From Planctomycetota bacterium (lineage in GTDB: Bacteria; Planctomycetota; MHYJ01; WSZJ01; JACPWG01): a stretch of 64,000 nt of DNA. A program made the translations under genes and the position numbers. Below are positions 45,401-53,157 of this stretch, in pieces. Positions within the stretch are counted from its first letter, which is position 1; each line of letters starts with the position of its first letter. The notes under the pieces were generated by a model, which was not told the origin of the DNA, did not search any database, and saw nothing but the letters and a program-made list of their open reading frames with translations. The stretch is taken from the NCBI GenBank assembly GCA_016197205.1, contig JACPWG010000066.1, positions 1 through 64,000 of the forward strand, given 5' to 3'.

Positions 45401-48400
45401 GGACCCGCCGCCAGACCGGCCGCTCGCCGCGCCGGCAGCGACGCTCCGTCTGACTTACGAGGACGACCTCTCGGGTGTTGACTCGACCGCAGTGACGTTT
45501 TCCATCGATGGGGGGCCCGAAATCCCTCCGACGGTCGCGGCGGCCGGCGAGGCGAGTCTGACGCTCGACCCGCCGCTCGCGTCGGGGCCGCATTGGGTGA
45601 ACGTTTTCGTGCGGGACCGGGCTGGAAATTTCACGGCCGGCGTCTGGGCCCCGCTGGAAGTCGACGGGGAGGGGCCGTCGATCGACGTCCTCGAGCCGGT
45701 CCCGGACTCGCTCGTCCCGCGCGTCCCGGACGTGCGGGCGATGTACGTCGACTCGGCTGGAGTGGATCCCCAGAGCGTGCACGTCATCGTCGACGGGGCC
45801 GAGGCCACGCTAGACCCGGCGACCGCGGTGGATGGCGTTTCGATCGTCCACCGCTTGCCGGCCGATCTGGCGCAAGGCGTACACACGTTCACTGTGCGCG
45901 CCGCCGATCTCGGCGGAAACGCCGCCGAGCGGACCTGGTCGTTCACGTATGACAGCCTCGCGCCGTCGGCGACGCTGGTGACGCCGACGGCCGGCGCCAT
46001 GGTCGCGTCCCCGCGGCCGGAAGTCCGGATCGACCTCGCCGACGGCGCGGCCGGCTCGGGGATCGACCCGCTCTCGATTTACCTCTACGTCGCCGGGTGG
46101 GAAAGCGGGTGGACGCTGGAGGGCACGACCCTTGTCTTCGCCCCGGATGCGGACCTGCCGTCCGGCGAGCAGCCGATCGTTGTCGACCTGCGCGATCGCG
46201 CTGGAAATACGACACACCGCGAGTGGCGGATCGTCGTCGATCCAGCGGGCACGGGAGTGACACCGGGGCCAGACCTCGCGTTCGTCAGCCCGACCCAGAA
46301 CCAAGTGGTGCGCACGGCCACGCCGACGATCGAGCTCGCGTTTTCGGCGACCGCCGACCTGATCGACTCCTCGACGCTCCACGTGATTCTCGACCCGTTC
46401 AGCGACGCGCCTCGCAACCTGACGCTGGAAGCGGTGGGCACGCCGACCGGGGCGCGGATCGACATCGCAGCCGAGACACCGCTCACGCAAGGCGCGCACG
46501 AACTGACGGCCGAGCTCTCGGACATCGCTGGTCATCGTTCGATCGCGTTCGTCGTGTTCACGGTCGACCTCCGCGGACCGCAGCTCGCGATCCTGACGCC
46601 GCCGGCTGCAGCGATCCTGCGCACGTCCCGGCCGATGGTCCGCCTGGCCTTCTCCGACAACGGCGTCGCGGTCAATCGCGCAAGCCTGCGAATCGTCCTA
46701 GATCCAGGGACGCCTCGCGAGCAAGATCTGGCTCCGCTCGCCACCGACATTTCCGGCGGCGCCGAGCTGGACCTCCCCGCCTGGGCAGCCTTCGACGACG
46801 GGGCCCACGAGGTTCGCGCCGAGCTCGCGGACGTCGAGGGCCGGGAGTCCACATCCACCCTAGCGTTCCGGGTGGACACAGCGCCGCCCACGATTCAGGT
46901 GATCACTGGTGGCGAGGGCGGCGTCAGCCGCGACCCAAGTGGTACCATCCGCGTGGTCCTCGCCGACGCGGGCTCGGGCATCGCGGATGCAACCTTCCGT
47001 GCGACGCTGGACCGTGGCACGGCCTCTGAGCAGGACCTCACGTCCCGCGCCATCGCGGGCGAGGGCGAAATGCGCGTCCCCTTTGTCGGAGCTGCGCTCT
47101 TCGAGGGCTCGCACACGCTGTTTGTTTCGGTCGGGGACAACGCGGGGGGCGTCGCGTCCTTCACCCAGTCGTTCACTGTGGATGCGACCGCGCCCACGAT
47201 GACCGTTCTCGGCTCCCGGGCCGGCACGGTAGTTTCCGTACTTGCTCCTCCCATCGAAGTGGCGTATAATGATGCGCTGTCCGGGACCGATCCATCCACG
47301 GCCTGCCTCTGGGTGAACGGCCAGCCCATCCAGCAAGCGCTTGAAGTCACTGCGGCTCACATCGCTTTTCGACCGACGACGAATACGTGGAGCGTCCTCA
47401 ACGAAGGAACAAACCGTCTGCGCGCGTCGGTGTCCGACTTTGCAGGAAACGTTGCCCAGCAGGAATGGGAAGTGGAGGTAGTGACGAGCCTCCCTGCGGA
47501 TCCGGAGGCACCGCCCGTCCGCCTGGTGATCGCGGTGGGGGACAACCAGGTTGGCTTCACGGGACGCGCCGCGCCCATGACCCTCCAGGTCAAAGGGGTC
47601 ACACCCACAGGAACCTTTATCCGTGAGGACATCGGCGTGCAGTTCTTCGTGGAGACCGGCGGTGGTGTGATCCTGAAGGACGACCGGCTACGCTCCGCGG
47701 CGGCCGAGGTCATCGGTTCCGTCGGTTACGCCTTCGCCTCGACCTCCGGGACGAGCACGATCATCGCGTTCGTCCCCGGCCGCGAGGAGGTCAAACCCGT
47801 GCGGTTCCACGAGACGGCCGGGCTCCCTCGTGTACAGGTGATGGCCCCCCCTCCGGCTTTGCGCCTGACGAACGAGCCGGACGACTTTCGTTGCACCGAA
47901 GATCCGCTGCCGCTGTGGGTCGACGTGCTCGATCCCTTGGGTCGGTCGCTTGGCCCTGAGATGAGTTGCGTAGAGGTGGAAATTCAAGAGGACCCGACAA
48001 CGCTCTGGGCGTTTCCGACCCATCAGGCTGTCACGGCAACTCTCCGGGAGTTTCCGACCCATCAGACTTACACGAGCGCCGCACGCTTCTCCATCGTCCC
48101 GCGGGGCACCAAAGCGGGTCCAGGGCAGCCTGCGGGTTTCCCCAAGGACGTGGTGGTCAGGCTGCCCGAGTTCGACACCTTTGAGTACCAGGGGAAATCG
48201 GTCTCCGAGGCCCGAGTCCCACTCGGCAACCGCCCGCCGACCTTCTCTGAGAAACGATCGCTGGCAAGCTGCGCGGCGGTGACGGCAGGGAACTGGCAGG
48301 TTTTCGATCCGAGCGTTCCCCCGGCGCCGATCATGCTCGACCTTGCCCCCATCGCACAACAGCATGATGAGTTCCTCACAGGTTCCGACGCCTGGGATTG

Positions 48401-50318
48401 GTTCGGGTGCGCCGCCATTCAGCTCTTCGTGTCTGGACCGAATGGCGCAGTTAGCTACCTGGTGAAGCGGGGCGCAAGTGTTCGCCTGGTCGGGGCGACG
48501 GGGTGCGTTGTGGACATCGTTTGCGCCCGCACCCTTCGCTACTACCCCGGACAAGTCCCACTCGAGCCGGGGCCTGACGGCTGTGTGTGCCTCGATCCTC
48601 GCACGAGGCCATCGAATTGCACCTTCGGACCGGGCGGGATCATCACCTGGGCACTCCCCATTTACATGGCGCCCCCAGAGTCCAGGCTGGTCGTGCGCGC
48701 CGACGACGAGGCCGCAGGGTTTGTAGCGGCCCCCGTAGTGGTACCCTACGATCCATTCGCGAGCGTGGAAGACGGCCTTCCTCAAGCGCCGAAGGGCCAG
48801 CAACGATTGTATATCGAGGCGCGACTTCCTCTCAACGAACCGACGACGACTTCCGGCAGCGTTTTTCCGGAGTTGATCTTTCCCGGAATCGCCCCTGGCA
48901 TCACTCCGGAGCATAACTTCCCCGTCGAGGATGCGGGCACTGACATTGGCGACCTGGCTCCTTATACCCTCGTGCATCTGCCGTTGGAGAGGGTCGGTGA
49001 GACCTCCAGGTACTCGATCTATCGCACGCCGATCGCGCACCCGATCGTCGCGGTCAGTAGGCGTGTAGGCCAGGGCGAGCAGGCTCCCCAGCTACCGGAG
49101 GGTCCCTCCTACGTCCAGGCCCCGGGCGCCTTTCTCCACGGAAGTGCGCGCGCGGACCTGCAAACGCCGACGGTGATGTTGGGCGTCTTGGGTGTGCGGT
49201 GGTCCGAGACCCCGGCGACGCCACCGTCTTCGTTCTACTACCACAGACGCGTGCAGCCGCTGCCGAGCTTGGCCGTACCTGACCTGGGCACGCAGACCAT
49301 CCGGCGTGGCATTCAGGGGATTCTGAACCAGACCTACCTCGACATGCTGTTTTTTGACACGAGGCCGGTCGCTGGTCAAGCGTCGAACCCGACCTTCACG
49401 AGTCTCTCCCAGAACTTGGAGCACCCCAAGGAGGCCACGGAGGAGGTCTCGCTCCATGCCTCGGATGGCGTCGGAAAGGCTGAGGTGGTGGCGCACGTGG
49501 TCACTCCCGGCACACGTCTTGGCGACGAGCCGCTTGCGCCCACCCTGATGCTCGGGCTGTATGCAAACCCCGACACCATTCAGGTCGCCGTCTGGGCTGT
49601 CATCGGTACAGGTGCGGGGCAATTCCCCTCCTACGATCCGGCAGTGCCGCCTGCGGAGTTCCCGGATTCTCCCATCGCCCGGTTCTGGACGGATCCGAAC
49701 GCCGTGTGGGGTCCGTTCGGCATTTCGTTCGCACCAGTCAAGTTCAATTCGAAGCCTACTCCAGACGACACGGGGAATGTGCCGGAGGTCGGGATCATTC
49801 GCTATCCTGGACCCCTTGACGATGGGGTGATTGGCGATGACGCGGCGATGCTAGAGAACATCATGAAGCGTGGATACGTCGACGCAAAGCCGACGCGCCT
49901 GAACCTGTATCTCGTCCACAGAGCCCAAGAGCATTTCAGGGTGAGAGACGGAAATGGGGGTTTCGTAAAGGACCAGAATGGCAATGACAAGCTGGTCCTG
50001 GCGGATGTAGGCGGGTTCGCGGTAAGGGGGAAGCGTGCCTATTTCATCAAAACGAGCAGCACCATTCTCACAAAGGAGAAGCTGCAGTCGTACGCCGTGT
50101 CAAATGCGCACGAACTGGGACATGCCCTGGGTATTCTGGGGGACTATGGCGGAGGACGATCATTGCCCGACGTCGGCACCATGGAAGCGGACCGCGATGA
50201 CGAAGTCATGTCGCATGGTCTGGCCCGGACGCGCGTCTCGATGACAGATGGAGACACTGCCTCGAAGGGGGCTCGGAAGGTCCTGGATGGGGAAGTGCCA
50301 GACTGGGGGCCGCGATAG
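39405..50318 (+). CDS. Giant Fn3/Ig-like repeat protein with C-terminal HExxH site
   Basis: 3,637 residues. An N-terminal membrane anchor (APLIVLVLLLVAAVAFLY, about 8-25) is followed by a Pro/Ala linker, an N-terminal region (about 90-310), and a strand-rich propeller-like region (about 310-645). About eight fibronectin-III-like units (about 645-1410) start with words such as VERLTATAGNRFITLDWP and TPPPAPADVALAPL. Then come Big_5/SbsA-type Ig units (about 1414-1890: TPPSLVSISPADGATDVAVD, FSEPI), further Ig-like repeats to about 2700, and a unique C-terminus. That end holds HELGHALGILGD (H3569, E3570, H3573) and VMSH downstream, resembling a zinc metallopeptidase. It is extracytoplasmic, probably a surface adhesin or processing protein. 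GAGGAGAGGG precedes the ATG. It is followed after 16 bp by a co-transcribed gene. Confidence 0.9.
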   Translation: MARSNLAAPLIVLVLLLVAAVAFLYSTFSGGSDRGTRAERFARATVSGHPPTKPPPARQGRGPVAAPAHAPTPATNHSAWPAPDVSVAAASQAGALVTTEADGFRVEGDAWEARMTKGQIAFGRRGALSPPADGSDPHKAPASSERDASDRPAAPKASFSLALREVRQGNTVAYDARWGSPPAPVERDGRYVFARGPAIEESFEIRREGIEQVISVDRPLAEGGDLVLLADLHTELVPTRREPDDGPIQFLDGRSGIPLLSYGSATVVDSASHASPVATWVEGEALALAVPEDFLKNCRYPLHIDPLLGVDQALAPRGDVSLTFLPASGNYLALFTQLNALGLFASRLGPDGSVLGERMTVRADVRCSSPRVVAGGGSGRSLAVWAEWSSNVCLRGAIFNDDGSLHRAPFTIAPYSDNVEVVWRPSTGAGDWEIAWGSGLSYGSSTTEARLFRARIAVDGSVSEPPTAVYSEPNNAAGVRCLAFDPEDNRTLLCWQRQNPPTARILGASTEWPAGSGPATAAWNPFRRSFRLLAAGLTAPGNSFELSPTGLLLSSGASVAGGQRAWKGRMLLSEATNRYMFVYWYFWRTYAQEIDAEGRVSPPIRLSTSNIDKYYYGVSLAYDPTRQRFLAALNDGGRIETQLVTPTDTWAPSRVERLTATAGNRFITLDWPAAVAEDRRGYWLSRAPSAAGPFVRIHDAPLTETSYVDPDRPPGVAWFYQVASVDLTGNCSAPSPVASATAYHRTPPPAPADVALAPLDRRCTASWSPVAGAEVVSYRIYLREGAGAWSPAGEVAASVLSATIGNLVNGHAYELAVSCSDRYGNESALSAPPVAVVPVDHEAPSATTGLSTTPARGAVVCAWARGPEDDILGYFVLRAAVAGGPTVVLNPDAPVAGLSFVDSTAPASCASFYSIRPVDAAGNQGPPSVDIPGVPAAAGDVTPPGRAVGLVADALDGAVTLHWTPATDTDLATQEVHRASPPGSAFVKVATLGPAASSFSETGLQNDVEFAYVILEIDASGNFSEPSDPVVGRPTDLTPPPAVVAPAVVAGNRRAVASWPRVAGVNDVAGYQVLRRPTGSGVPGVIVSGPQPVVDPQWTDTNLTNNVEYEWAIVCLDTHGNAAPASPWTAGTPRYPTPSGLRTTEVGVARVALAAQPLPEPDVAGYRFLRRDIGGLWVVLNDTLLTNPVYADEGIVAGDYEYAVLAAATNGDESLPSAPVIAHPAPVPAPALDAAGAGAGTTDDNTPVVTGSALPGFRVRVTESGLAVGSATAAADGRFAVPSTAVLADGPHEFRAAQTAPGPGGATSPLSEPATIVVSTVPQSVLARAIVGVVRVTWADNPRSDLRYQVFRSSVEAAGGGEPAPPPVRLTSAPVAGTSWRDVPADSGTYSYRVLSVNASGQESALSAAAEVVIDLTPPSLVSISPADGATDVAVDSPVVVTFSEPIAPGTANEAQGLFLVDPARARVLDASVTWDGAVATISPKAPLEHGSFYQVSVSTAVTDLAGNALVPPSQGVGGISQFRTVAIDLHGMEAFGPLCVGLVFGDGSVWARSYPTSTWRVQFSRPLDPATISPEVVSFRAQDAEGGGGGGSLVPVRVELGPDAMELRVTPLTPLPVGGVALVVRSTVTDLAGHGLGWTPGGQAADLVLGWNSIWEDVDAPQVVACRPVAGSLGIPTTADVRLRFTEPVDPATVTSETVQVLVNGTTAVAGTFVFDDLRRDVTFRPAVALAPEASFEVRVSTGVRDLFGHALDQDPETEGEQSFVARFRTGPADADGQFVVGVGPYLHGASLHPEARPTLVFSERLASAAAASAGLTVTANGVAVDGAWSVGETPEVLVFLPASPLPFEAALAVAVSPADGPRDGAGNGFNQTPLHEPLAPFRAEWTVLSEAEILPRIVFDTPGAWTNDPFPRIEARIFVTGALPQECDFAATVDGEPAQLVTPPLSSGGVLTFYGGTWLDEGSTHVASLTVTAPAGWTVTETRTFRFESGAPRILSMDPPPDRPLAAPAATLRLTYEDDLSGVDSTAVTFSIDGGPEIPPTVAAAGEASLTLDPPLASGPHWVNVFVRDRAGNFTAGVWAPLEVDGEGPSIDVLEPVPDSLVPRVPDVRAMYVDSAGVDPQSVHVIVDGAEATLDPATAVDGVSIVHRLPADLAQGVHTFTVRAADLGGNAAERTWSFTYDSLAPSATLVTPTAGAMVASPRPEVRIDLADGAAGSGIDPLSIYLYVAGWESGWTLEGTTLVFAPDADLPSGEQPIVVDLRDRAGNTTHREWRIVVDPAGTGVTPGPDLAFVSPTQNQVVRTATPTIELAFSATADLIDSSTLHVILDPFSDAPRNLTLEAVGTPTGARIDIAAETPLTQGAHELTAELSDIAGHRSIAFVVFTVDLRGPQLAILTPPAAAILRTSRPMVRLAFSDNGVAVNRASLRIVLDPGTPREQDLAPLATDISGGAELDLPAWAAFDDGAHEVRAELADVEGRESTSTLAFRVDTAPPTIQVITGGEGGVSRDPSGTIRVVLADAGSGIADATFRATLDRGTASEQDLTSRAIAGEGEMRVPFVGAALFEGSHTLFVSVGDNAGGVASFTQSFTVDATAPTMTVLGSRAGTVVSVLAPPIEVAYNDALSGTDPSTACLWVNGQPIQQALEVTAAHIAFRPTTNTWSVLNEGTNRLRASVSDFAGNVAQQEWEVEVVTSLPADPEAPPVRLVIAVGDNQVGFTGRAAPMTLQVKGVTPTGTFIREDIGVQFFVETGGGVILKDDRLRSAAAEVIGSVGYAFASTSGTSTIIAFVPGREEVKPVRFHETAGLPRVQVMAPPPALRLTNEPDDFRCTEDPLPLWVDVLDPLGRSLGPEMSCVEVEIQEDPTTLWAFPTHQAVTATLREFPTHQTYTSAARFSIVPRGTKAGPGQPAGFPKDVVVRLPEFDTFEYQGKSVSEARVPLGNRPPTFSEKRSLASCAAVTAGNWQVFDPSVPPAPIMLDLAPIAQQHDEFLTGSDAWDWFGCAAIQLFVSGPNGAVSYLVKRGASVRLVGATGCVVDIVCARTLRYYPGQVPLEPGPDGCVCLDPRTRPSNCTFGPGGIITWALPIYMAPPESRLVVRADDEAAGFVAAPVVVPYDPFASVEDGLPQAPKGQQRLYIEARLPLNEPTTTSGSVFPELIFPGIAPGITPEHNFPVEDAGTDIGDLAPYTLVHLPLERVGETSRYSIYRTPIAHPIVAVSRRVGQGEQAPQLPEGPSYVQAPGAFLHGSARADLQTPTVMLGVLGVRWSETPATPPSSFYYHRRVQPLPSLAVPDLGTQTIRRGIQGILNQTYLDMLFFDTRPVAGQASNPTFTSLSQNLEHPKEATEEVSLHASDGVGKAEVVAHVVTPGTRLGDEPLAPTLMLGLYANPDTIQVAVWAVIGTGAGQFPSYDPAVPPAEFPDSPIARFWTDPNAVWGPFGISFAPVKFNSKPTPDDTGNVPEVGIIRYPGPLDDGVIGDDAAMLENIMKRGYVDAKPTRLNLYLVHRAQEHFRVRDGNGGFVKDQNGNDKLVLADVGGFAVRGKRAYFIKTSSTILTKEKLQSYAVSNAHELGHALGILGDYGGGRSLPDVGTMEADRDDEVMSHGLARTRVSMTDGDTASKGARKVLDGEVPDWGPR

Positions 50319-50334
50319 ACAGGGAGTCAGTGCA

Positions 50335-51573
50335 ATGAATATCCGTCTCTGGCAGGTCCACGCTTTGCACGCGTTCATCGTCGTGGCCACCGCCTTCATC
50401 TCCATCCAGCCGCAACTGCTCGCCGATGACCCTCCTGCGGGTATACCAATCTCCTCAACCCCGCCCGATCTGACCCTTCGATTCGACGAAACAGTTGCCC
50501 GCCGCGCCCTTGCGGACGCCGAGGCCGGCCTTCGCAGGCGGGAGGTAACCCTTCTGCAGCGCTGTAAGAACGAGCCGAAGGAGGCGACGGCATTCTTCGC
50601 GCCCTACGCGAGCGACCCGCGAAGGGACGTGAGGTGGCTCGCCCTCCACTGTCTATGCGCCGCCGGAGAGCAGGAGAACCTAGCGTACATCGTCGACGCG
50701 TTGGCGGTCGAAGCGGACTCAATGTCGGTCGGAGCAATGGCTGACGCAACGTGGAATGAAGGGAACGAGCACGTTCGCAAGCGGGGTAGAGAGCTTTTGA
50801 GGAAGTACGCAAGGGATGGCAACAGCTATGCCGCTCGCGTTTTGGCAAAGATCGGCACGCCCGAGGACTTTCCGGCGATAGCAGAGGCCTTTGCGCGGGC
50901 CCAGCGCGGAGAGATCCCACTGCTATACGCTGACGCCCGTCTTCAGGAGTACTGGGAAAAGACGAAGCAAGGCATCTCGCCAAAAGAGGAGCTCGAGCTG
51001 GAATTCCGCGAGGTGCTAGCGCATCTCGGGGACATGGAGCAGCTCGAGTTCTTCCGGAGCCGTCTCGCCGGACCGGATCGGGTTCGTGCACTTGATGCCT
51101 TGCATCGGGCAGAGTACATCGCCCGGGCTGAACTTGCCGACGCGGTCGCCCGGTTCCTGAGCGAAGCCGAGACTCCCATACATACCTCATGCAACATCGA
51201 GTACAGCCCGGCCAAGTACGCCACTGAGGCTCTAAACGCCACCTTCAAGACTTTCCAAAGATTCGCATCCGAGAATAGTGTCGCTTATTGGCAGGATTGG
51301 GCGCGACGCCGCGCGGCGGGGGAGGATGTGAAGATCGAGCCCCAGAAGCCGCGGCCGGAGTCGGGCAGGGCTACGGCGCCAGGGCAGAACGATCCTGAGG
51401 CTACCCGTGCCCGAGATGCAGAGCCCCCAACCACAGCTCCTGGACCCACGCCAACAGCCTCGGAGCCACCGTCGCAGGCGGAGTCGCCTTCGGCCCGCGT
51501 ATGGTTCGGTGTCGCCGCGCTTGCAGCGATTCTGGTGCTGGCCCGCGGCGCGCGGCTGCGACGTAGGCGCTGA
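50335..51573 (+). CDS. Exported HEAT-like repeat protein with C-terminal membrane anchor
   Basis: 412 residues. Signal peptide (AFIVVATAFISIQPQLLA, cleavage near residue 31), then helical repeats of HEAT/ARM type (about 60-330: DPRRDVRWLALHCLCAAGEQ; YAARVLAKIGTPEDFPAIAE). A Pro/Ser/Thr/Glu-rich linker (about 335-385) leads to a final hydrophobic helix (VWFGVAALAAILVLARGARL) and an RRRR end. This tripartite end resembles sorted surface-protein tails, but no LPXTG or PEP motif is visible. It starts 16 bp after the giant protein gene, so the two are one operon and may act together at the surface. Confidence 0.75.
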   Translation: MNIRLWQVHALHAFIVVATAFISIQPQLLADDPPAGIPISSTPPDLTLRFDETVARRALADAEAGLRRREVTLLQRCKNEPKEATAFFAPYASDPRRDVRWLALHCLCAAGEQENLAYIVDALAVEADSMSVGAMADATWNEGNEHVRKRGRELLRKYARDGNSYAARVLAKIGTPEDFPAIAEAFARAQRGEIPLLYADARLQEYWEKTKQGISPKEELELEFREVLAHLGDMEQLEFFRSRLAGPDRVRALDALHRAEYIARAELADAVARFLSEAETPIHTSCNIEYSPAKYATEALNATFKTFQRFASENSVAYWQDWARRRAAGEDVKIEPQKPRPESGRATAPGQNDPEATRARDAEPPTTAPGPTPTASEPPSQAESPSARVWFGVAALAAILVLARGARLRRRR

Positions 51574-51616
51574 TCGAAGCCGCTCGTCGGTGCCATTCGG
51601 GATAGTTACCTTTTCG

Positions 51617-51954
51617 GGCTCTTCTGAGAATCGAGTGGGTGCCCAATGGCAGGCACCGCCGGCACTTGGGCAGAAGGCGACGACAGATTTCCGGGTCGCG
51701 GGCGTCGTCCGAGGGTCAGGAAGGTGGCGACGGCTTCGCGGGCATTGAACGCCGACCAGACTCCCCGGCACCCGCGGAGGCCTCCTGCCTTGTCGAATCG
51801 GCGAGTCGCGGCGACGCTCGGAAACACGAAACGACGTGCCCAGTTGCCCACATACAAACCACTTGTAGGCAGGGGTTTCGGTTCTGCGACGGCACACGGA
51901 GTGAAGGCGCCCCGAGGAGAAGGGCCAATCACCCACTCGATTCTGAGAAGAGCC
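51617..51954. mobile_element. Candidate MITE with 25-bp terminal inverted repeats
   Basis: Left end GGCTCTTCTGAGAATCGAG + TGGGTG (51617-51641) and right end CACCCACTCGATTCTGAGAA + GAGCC (51930-51954) are inverse of each other at 24 of 25 positions. The 338-bp interior has no convincing gene. No flanking target duplication was obvious. It lies 44 bp after the HEAT-like gene. Confidence 0.65.
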
Positions 51955-52587
51955 AAATTGAAAGAGTGGCGGGGGTGGTGGAATCCCTACGCAGCCGCGA
52001 AGGGCCTGCACAGAGTTCGGGAACCGGAAAATGAGGACAAATAGGGGAAAAATGGGGTTCCTCGCTGTTTCGGGTGGGTGCCTGTCCTCAAGGCGTTCAC
52101 CCTAGCGCCTCGGCCGCAACGGGAGGGGGGAGACCCCTTTCTCCCCCGGAACCCTCTCTATCCACCCCCTGGCCCTTGGGTTGCGTGCGAACCCGTACCG
52201 GCGCCCGGAACTGCGGGGGGAGGGCCGGTGAGGCGCGGAGCTCTCTGCGGCTGCGGTGCTCGGACTCGTTGCGCTCGGGTAGAGGGTGCTCCAGCGGCTA
52301 GGGTATTCGCCTTTGCTGCCAACACAGAACAGCGAGGAGGCGCTTTTTCGCGCGAGCCGCCACAGGGAAGACTCGCCTAGGGCTTCATCTTCCGGCTCAA
52401 GGGTAAGAAACTCGGAAGAGGCAGCCAACAAGTGTCCGACAACCTGCTTTACCTTTGGATTGATGCTGCCAACGGTGAAGTGCTCCGCGTCATTTTTTGA
52501 ATAGTGTCGCACGGACTAGATGCCTAAATGCGGCCAGTTACTCGTTATTCGGACCGAGAATTACTGGCGCGGACTGTCGTCCAATTT
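51955..52587. other. Gene-free interval
   Basis: About 630 bp with no recognisable gene on either strand. A 136-codon minus-strand frame (52102-52512) shows no family features. Nothing further can be supported. Confidence 0.4.
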
Positions 52588-52856
52588 GAGCAGGAGCGGC
52601 GGAAGGCCTCCGGTCTCTACCGTAGGCGGGCGAAATTCACGATGAAGGCCGGACACGGCGGCGAGACCCTGCTTGACCTGGAGCGCGCCCGCGACCTGGC
52701 CCGGCACGGCAACGACGCGGAGGGGGAGGCGGAGGCGCTCCCTTGCGGGCGTCGATCCCGCCCGGTCAGGGCCGACCGGCCGAGACCCGCCAGGCGGTCG
52801 AGGCCGCGCACGCGCTGGGACAAGAGCGTGACCTGCCCGGGATCCACGCCCGCGCG
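52588..52856 (+). pseudogene. Fragment of the kinase-ATPase-TPR gene
   Basis: 269 bp aligning with 37091-37360 of the large kinase gene. Both contain GAGCAGGAGCG, GGCCTCCGGTCT.TACCGTAG, CGCGAAATTCACGATG.AGGC and CAGGGCCGACCGGCCGAGAC. About nine in ten bases match by eye. It has lost one base (CTCCCTTGCGGGCG against CTGCTCTTGCAGGCG), so the frame is broken, and it has no kinase domain. It is followed by the GGAACCGCGACCGTGAGG repeat that also follows the intact gene. Confidence 0.85.
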
Positions 52857-53157
52857 CCCTCACGGCCCGCGGCTGCGACACACGGAACCGCGACCGTGAG
52901 GGAGCGGTCTCGGCGCGTCCTCCCAAACCCTCGTGTTCGGCCTCGCAATCCCCTGGACGGACACGCCAAGCGGATTCGGTGGAGTCGTCGAATTTCCCGC
53001 CCCCCACTCTCCGTCGACGGCGATCCGGGTGCCGGCGCATGCCTTCTGTTTGGCGCGCGTCTTTTTCCGAGACGGGACGGGGCGTTCCAGGGTGACAGCC
53101 GCGGGACCGCTCGCTCACGCTCGCGGTTCCGGAAGGGCTGGGGTGACGGCGGGCCCC

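Noticed and set aside
42876..45782. 968-codon minus-strand frame inside the giant gene
   Set aside because: Arg/His/Asp-rich composition and full overlap with Fn3/Ig units mark it as a shadow.
52102..52512. 136-codon minus-strand frame in the repeat-rich gap
   Set aside because: No ribosome site, no promoter and no recognisable domain; the region looks like decayed DNA.
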